In this document: positions 63,204 through 64,000 of the stretch, piece after piece
Layout of the letters: each line of letters opens with the position of its first letter
Numbering within the stretch: position 1 is the first letter of the stretch
Assembly: GCA_030407315.1 (NCBI GenBank)
Contig: JALQPE010001699.1
Span: 78,342-142,341, forward strand
Origin: Asparagopsis taxiformis
Taxonomy: Eukaryota > Rhodophyta > Florideophyceae > Bonnemaisoniales > Bonnemaisoniaceae
Direction of reading: 5' to 3'
Length of the DNA stretch: 64,000 nt
Position numbers and translations under genes: made by a program
Notes under the pieces: model-generated
The model's input: the letters and a program-made list of their open reading frames with translations, nothing else
Told to the model about the DNA's origin: nothing
The model's database searches: none

Positions 63204-64000
63204 TGTAGGACCAGCCGGGATGGCGGTCACTAAGAGAGTTTCTAGAATCGCTTGCCTTGTCAGGGCGTGTTGAACCGTAACGCGCTCGTGAACTTGCGTT
63301 TCGCACGTCGCTCGGTCGCGGAGGCGATCGGGTGGTACAACGGCGGAACGCGCAGGGTCGATCGCAACACGGGATTCGCGGGCCGGCGCAAGCCGTGATC
63401 TCAGGGTGAGATCACCGAGTAAACTCGAGCTCAACACGATCCACGCAGGGGTCGTAAATCCCTGGCCTAGCGGTATGCGACGCAACGCGCGGTCTCGCGG
63501 TGCGACGCAATTCGACGGTCGGTAAACGCGGCGCGCGCGCACGTACGTCGGCGATCGTGAGCAATCCGCACGCAACGTCGTAACGCAATCGGTCCTCGCG
63601 ACGCGCTCAACGCTTAACTCGTAGCTGCGAAAGTGCTGACTGTTTATTGGTAGGGTGCGAAGCCATGCGACCACTAATAGCTAACTTACTTGGACAGGCT
63701 GTCCTTGTGTGGCCGGCCGGCGCGGCGGCCGCTCGCACCGCACGCAAAAAAGGAAATATTTGGGAAAAAGACTTTCGTCATAAAAAACCCAAAAAGGGAA
63801 ATAAAGGGAAATTCGCGGAAATCGCTACACGTGGCGCGGCTCGCGGTTTCGTGGCAACGTACGCGCGCACGCGCTCGCTTTGACGCTCCGTGACACGTAA
63901 TCAAGGCGCCACGCGTACGCTCGCTTACTAAACTAACTCAAACGGATGCTTGCGGACTAACGTAAACGCGCGCTCGCATCGGTTCCATCGACCAACTTAA
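63204..64000 (-). repeat. Element C 5' LTR (cut by window end)
   Basis: Matches 51086-51882 almost base for base with a few one-base indels. The last roughly 12 bases of the LTR and the flank in element B lie outside the window. Confidence 0.9.

Larger units (their letters stand above)
51086..64000 (-). mobile_element. Ty3/gypsy chromovirus element C, nearly complete, nested in B
   Basis: A minus-strand element with 3' LTR (51086-51894), antisense gene (52098-55049, plus), pol (about 60600-56560), gag (62634-60600), PBS and 5' LTR (from 63204, running off the window). Total length is at least 12.9 kb. The two LTRs are nearly identical apart from small indels, so insertion is recent. It is close to element A. 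The left flank is the protease region of element B. Confidence 0.9.

Overview
This is nuclear DNA from a transposon-rich eukaryote. It holds long chromodomain Ty3/gypsy elements, a Ty1/copia remnant, a spliced transposon gene with GT-AG introns, and fragments of two eukaryotic housekeeping genes (arginyl-tRNA-protein transferase and a protein O-fucosyltransferase). Most long ORFs have no introns and local GC content varies strongly. An alga or another protist fits, and a red alga is a reasonable guess, but nothing here fixes the lineage. I see no bacterial operons, rRNA genes, tRNA genes or CRISPR arrays.

Layout. 1-6.9 kb: mostly non-coding, with a decayed glutamine-rich gene (2.2-4.1 kb), the C-terminal end of an O-fucosyltransferase-like gene (4.7-5.1 kb) and a CTAG/GGACGTCC-rich repeat. 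6.9-24.3 kb: the most unusual region. A ParB-like/2-oxoglutarate-dioxygenase fusion (7742-11674, minus) and a DNA-methyltransferase/SET fusion (13338-16535, minus) lie between and beside copies of one repeat family, called R1 here, which is full of perfect palindromes. R1 copies left of the methyltransferase gene face one way and copies right of it face the other. Beyond the right-hand copies lies a convergent pair: a coiled-coil protein (18931-21215, plus) and a large transposase-like protein (21293-24331, minus). 24.9-27.2 kb: three kinds of tandem repeat, ending in twelve copies of a 43-bp unit that cut off a gypsy integrase.

27.2-33.7 kb: gypsy element A (minus strand; gag, pol, 5' LTR), inserted into a probable Harbinger-like transposase gene. 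33.7-39.4 kb: a spliced accessory gene of a DNA transposon, a broken ATE1 gene and a decayed copia element. 40.1-64 kb: gypsy element B (minus strand), interrupted in its protease region by a nearly complete element C (51086 to past the window end). Elements B and C both carry, between the end of pol and the 3' LTR, a long extra gene on the opposite strand. The two antisense proteins are related to each other and end in coiled coils.

The candidate undescribed systems are (1) the R1-associated group of chromatin- and DNA-modifying fusion genes beside a transposase gene, and (2) the antisense gene family carried by these giant chromoviruses. Domain assignments come from motifs read by eye; no database was searched.
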